From JAFDZV01 sp048594725 (GTDB lineage Bacteria > Bacteroidota > Ignavibacteria > OLB7), in NCBI GenBank assembly GCA_048594725.1, contig JBMDXA010000091.1, forward strand, positions 1-64,000: DNA of 64,000 nt. Reading direction: 5' to 3'. Below, one piece after another: positions 61,687 through 64,000 of this stretch. The notes beneath the pieces are model-generated. The model saw only the letters and a list, made by a program, of their open reading frames with translations, ran no database searches and was not told the origin of the DNA. Numbering within the stretch: the first letter of the stretch is position 1; every line of letters starts with the position of its first letter. Both the position numbers and the translations under genes were made by a program.

Positions 61687-62793
61687 TTAAACCGCTCCCG
61701 CCGAAGGTTCCCCCGCATAGACCGGAACAACCGCCGGCCTGCTGGGATGCTCGCGATGGCGAAGCGGCTGCGCATACTCTGCGGAGCTTTTCGGAGAAAC
61801 GTAGGAACCGTTTCCGGTGGCGCGCCGGTAGCGGCGCTGCGCCAGGATGTCGAGCAGGTCGCTGACGATTGCATTGGCCGTGGGGATGGAGCCCGCCCCC
61901 TTTCCCACGAAGCGCTGGGTGCCGATCCCGGCGCATTCCACCTCCACGATATTCACCTCGTCGCGCACGGCGGCCAGGGGATCGTCGGCCGGCAGCTCCC
62001 TGGGGGCCACCGAGAGGCGGAGCACGCCGTCGGTCCCCACAGCCTCTGCCACCAGTTTGATGGTTCGCCCGGCGGCGCGTGCTGCGGCCACATCCTCGGC
62101 GGTCACGTTCTCGATGCCGGTGGTATCGATCAGGTCGGGCGAGACATGGGTTCCGAATGCATGGAACGCCAGGATGGAAAGTTTCTGGGCGGCATCGGCG
62201 CCGGAGATATCGGCGGTGGGGTCGGCTTCCAGAAATCCCTGCTCCCCGGCTATCCGGAGCGCCTCCTCCCTGGAGAGGCCTTCGGCCAGGCGGGAGAGGA
62301 TGAAATTGGTGGAGCCGTTGACCACGCCCCGCAGCCTGCCGATCTTCTCGGTAAGGAGGGTTTCGTCGATCACCTTCAGGATAGGCACCGAGCCGCAGAC
62401 CGAGGCGCCGTAGAAGAGCCGGCCGCCGTGCAGGTTCTCCAGGCGCCGGAGCAGTTGCAGGTGCTGCGAGATCACCAGCTTGTTGGCCGTCACCACCTGT
62501 TTGCCGTTGACCAGTGCCCGCGAAATGATGCCGAGCGCATGATGCTCGCCGCCGATCACCTCCACAACGATATCGATGGTGGGATCATCCAGGATCTCAT
62601 CGCCGTTCGATGTGATGATCTCGCGAGGGATATCAACCGGGCGTTCCTTCTCCGGATGGAGCACGCACACCTTGGCGATTCGCAGCCTGGTGCCGGTTTC
62701 GGCGGCGATCCGCTCCCCCTGTTCCTCAAGAATGCTGTACAAGCCGCTTCCCACCGTTCCACAGCCGAAGAGTCCGATATTCAACGTTTTCAT
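61687..62793 (-). CDS. hom: homoserine dehydrogenase without ACT domain
   Basis: 368 residues. It reduces aspartate semialdehyde to homoserine with NAD(P)H, the branch point to threonine and methionine. NAD-binding motif GLFGCGTVGSGL (Gly10, Gly12, Gly15), then VVEVIGGEHHALGIISRALV, VVTANKLVIS, LFYGASVCGSVPILKVIDE, RLRGVVNGSTNFILSRLAEG, EQGFLEADPTADISGADAAQ with the catalytic Asp/Lys area. The catalytic part ends near GKGAGSIPTANAIVSDLLD and is followed only by about 50 Pro/Ser-rich residues, so the regulatory ACT domain of most 430-residue enzymes is missing. Its ATG overlaps the metX TGA (ATGA), indicating translational coupling. Confidence 0.95.
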   Translation of the reverse strand: MKTLNIGLFGCGTVGSGLYSILEEQGERIAAETGTRLRIAKVCVLHPEKERPVDIPREIITSNGDEILDDPTIDIVVEVIGGEHHALGIISRALVNGKQVVTANKLVISQHLQLLRRLENLHGGRLFYGASVCGSVPILKVIDETLLTEKIGRLRGVVNGSTNFILSRLAEGLSREEALRIAGEQGFLEADPTADISGADAAQKLSILAFHAFGTHVSPDLIDTTGIENVTAEDVAAARAAGRTIKLVAEAVGTDGVLRLSVAPRELPADDPLAAVRDEVNIVEVECAGIGTQRFVGKGAGSIPTANAIVSDLLDILAQRRYRRATGNGSYVSPKSSAEYAQPLRHREHPSRPAVVPVYAGEPSAGAV

Positions 62794-63917
62794 AAAAGCT
62801 GATAATCCTCTGATTGAGTTGCAGGAGTACACGAGTGAAGCGCCGGCTCGTACGGGGCGAGAAATTCGCCGACGATCCGGTTTACCTGGTCGTATTCGAT
62901 CAGAAATGCATCGTGGCCGCACGGGGAATCGATCTCCCGGTAGATGCCGTTCGGGAGCAGGCGGGCAAGTTCCCGCTGCTCGTGTGCCGGATAGAGCACA
63001 TCGGTTGTGATGCCCAGGCAGAGCGCCGGCTGCCGTACCGTGGCGAGCGTTTCCTCCAGCGAGCCCCGGCCGCGCCGTATGTCGTGCAGGTCCATGGCGC
63101 GCGTCAGCGTCTCGTAGGTGGCCGTATCGAACCGCTCGATGAAGCGCTCCCCCTGATGCTCCAGGTAGCTCTGCACCGGAAAGGAACGGTCGATGGAGTC
63201 CGGCAGCTCGCCGAACGGCTCGCGCGCGAAGCGCCCGGCGAACTCGATGCTGCTCCGGTAGGTCATCGTGGCGATCTTCCGCGCCAGCCGGAGCCCGGCC
63301 TCCTCGTTGCCGGTGGCGCGCCCCAGAGCTATCGCCTCGCGCGCCACGCTGCTGAAGGCAGTACGCCACGGGGAATGCATGGCGCTGGTCGCCATCGGGA
63401 TGATGAGCTCCACATCATCCGGGAAGAGGAGCGCCCATTCCAGCACCTGCATCCCTCCCATCGATCCACCGACCACCGCGTGAACCCGTTCTATCCCGAG
63501 CTTCCAGAGAAGGAGCCGCTGGACGCGAACCATATCGCGCACCGTGACCGCCGGGAACGAGCGCCCATAGACCGTTCCGGAGGCGGCATCCAGGGAGTTG
63601 GGGCCGGAGGTGCCGTAGCGCCCGCCAAGCACATTGGAGCAGACCACGAAATACCGGTTCGTGTCGATAGCCTTGCCGGGACCGATCAGCCCATCCCACC
63701 ATCCCCGCGTTCCGTTCTCCCTGGTGCCGGCGGCATGGGCGCTGCCGGTAAGCGCATGGCAGACCAGGATGACGTTGCTGCGATCCTCGTTGGGGGTTCC
63801 GTAGGTCTCATAGGCCACGGCAAGCGGCGCTATCGCCGCGCCGCATTCCAGATGGAACGGGGAGTCGACCGAGGTAAGGCGAATGGTTGCCGCGGTGCGG
63901 TTCAGAGCATCAGACAT
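62790..63917 (-). CDS. metX: homoserine O-acetyltransferase
   Basis: 375 residues, alpha/beta-hydrolase fold. It acylates homoserine for methionine synthesis; acetyl donor is typical for MetX, but acetyl versus succinyl specificity cannot be read from sequence with certainty. Signatures: LAVAYETYGTPN, LVCHALTGSAHA, WWDGLIGPGKAIDT, RYGTSGPNSLD, nucleophile Ser152 in VVGGSMGGMQVLEW, ATMTYRSS, an Asp in GITTDVLYPAHEQ and His in PCGHDAFLIEYDQ. The ATG at 63917 is preferred because the upstream gene stop overlaps it. It is followed directly by hom. Confidence 0.94.
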   Translation of the reverse strand: MSDALNRTAATIRLTSVDSPFHLECGAAIAPLAVAYETYGTPNEDRSNVILVCHALTGSAHAAGTRENGTRGWWDGLIGPGKAIDTNRYFVVCSNVLGGRYGTSGPNSLDAASGTVYGRSFPAVTVRDMVRVQRLLLWKLGIERVHAVVGGSMGGMQVLEWALLFPDDVELIIPMATSAMHSPWRTAFSSVAREAIALGRATGNEEAGLRLARKIATMTYRSSIEFAGRFAREPFGELPDSIDRSFPVQSYLEHQGERFIERFDTATYETLTRAMDLHDIRRGRGSLEETLATVRQPALCLGITTDVLYPAHEQRELARLLPNGIYREIDSPCGHDAFLIEYDQVNRIVGEFLAPYEPALHSCTPATQSEDYQLL

Positions 63918-64000
63918 GGCTCGGCTCCAGCTGCCCGATTGCCGGCTCATTGGTCCCAAGGGAATCGATCGCAACGGCGTTGGCGGTGCGTTCCGCCGCT
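63910..64000 (-). CDS. 3' end of a further gene upstream of metX (partial)
   Basis: On the minus strand the frame entering at 63999 is open for 29 codons (AAERTANAVAIDSLG, then a tail ending LEPSHV) and stops with a TGA at 63910-63912, overlapping the metX start region by eight bases. Overlap of this type suggests an operon upstream gene, but the fragment is too short to name. Confidence 0.4.
   Translation of the reverse strand, partial: AAERTANAVAIDSLGTNEPAIGQLEPSHV

Overview
The window is a GC-rich (roughly 60% by eye) bacterial chromosome segment. Three giant metalloproteases and a fourth protein end in type IX secretion (T9SS, Por) C-terminal sorting domains, many proteins carry Sec signals or lipoboxes, several genes lack a Shine-Dalgarno sequence, and possible -7 elements of Bacteroidota style (TATACTTGC, TATCTTGC) occur. 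Together these point to the Bacteroidota/Chlorobiota group, perhaps Kapabacteria or Ignavibacteria. That placement is inferred; no rRNA or T9SS core gene is present to confirm it. I found no CRISPR array, tRNA, rRNA or insertion sequence.

Layout. 1-4.2 kb: 3' part of an OmpA-like envelope protein, a GNAT acetyltransferase plus YndJ-like membrane protein pair, and an unassigned membrane protein. 4.5-27.8 kb: three consecutive minus-strand paralogous secreted metzincin proteases. The middle one is about 4537 residues and contains 41 tandem 73-residue Ig-like repeats; its neighbours have 3 and 0. A 137-bp tandem intergenic repeat lies between the first two. 28.5-35.4 kb: an AEC-family transporter, two FKBP-type peptidyl-prolyl isomerases, a DUF3293 protein and a large TraB/GumN-like exported protein. 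36.1-41.3 kb: a protein of five tandem Myb/GcrA-like helix-turn-helix repeats preceded by a coupled 37-codon ORF, a CHAD protein, a redoxin, a stand-alone DsbD N-terminal domain and a YceI lipoprotein. 41.4-45.6 kb: an RND efflux permease and adaptor operon. 46.1-50.5 kb: an ECF sigma operon with an unusual anti-sigma-like protein that ends in a predicted outer-membrane beta-barrel, a lipoprotein and a T9SS-sorted protein. 50.9-64 kb: a DUF4175 protein, prolyl oligopeptidase, GcvT, a YbbR-like protein, an XRE-cupin regulator, a MoeB-rhodanese protein and a metX-hom operon.

Functionally the window is dominated by the cell envelope and by export: T9SS cargo, periplasmic folding enzymes, redox proteins, multidrug efflux and an extracytoplasmic stress circuit. 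The last part carries housekeeping C1 and methionine/threonine metabolism. The most unusual items are the 41-repeat protease with its mosaic duplications, the sigma-factor operon with the anti-sigma/beta-barrel fusion, and the five-HTH protein.
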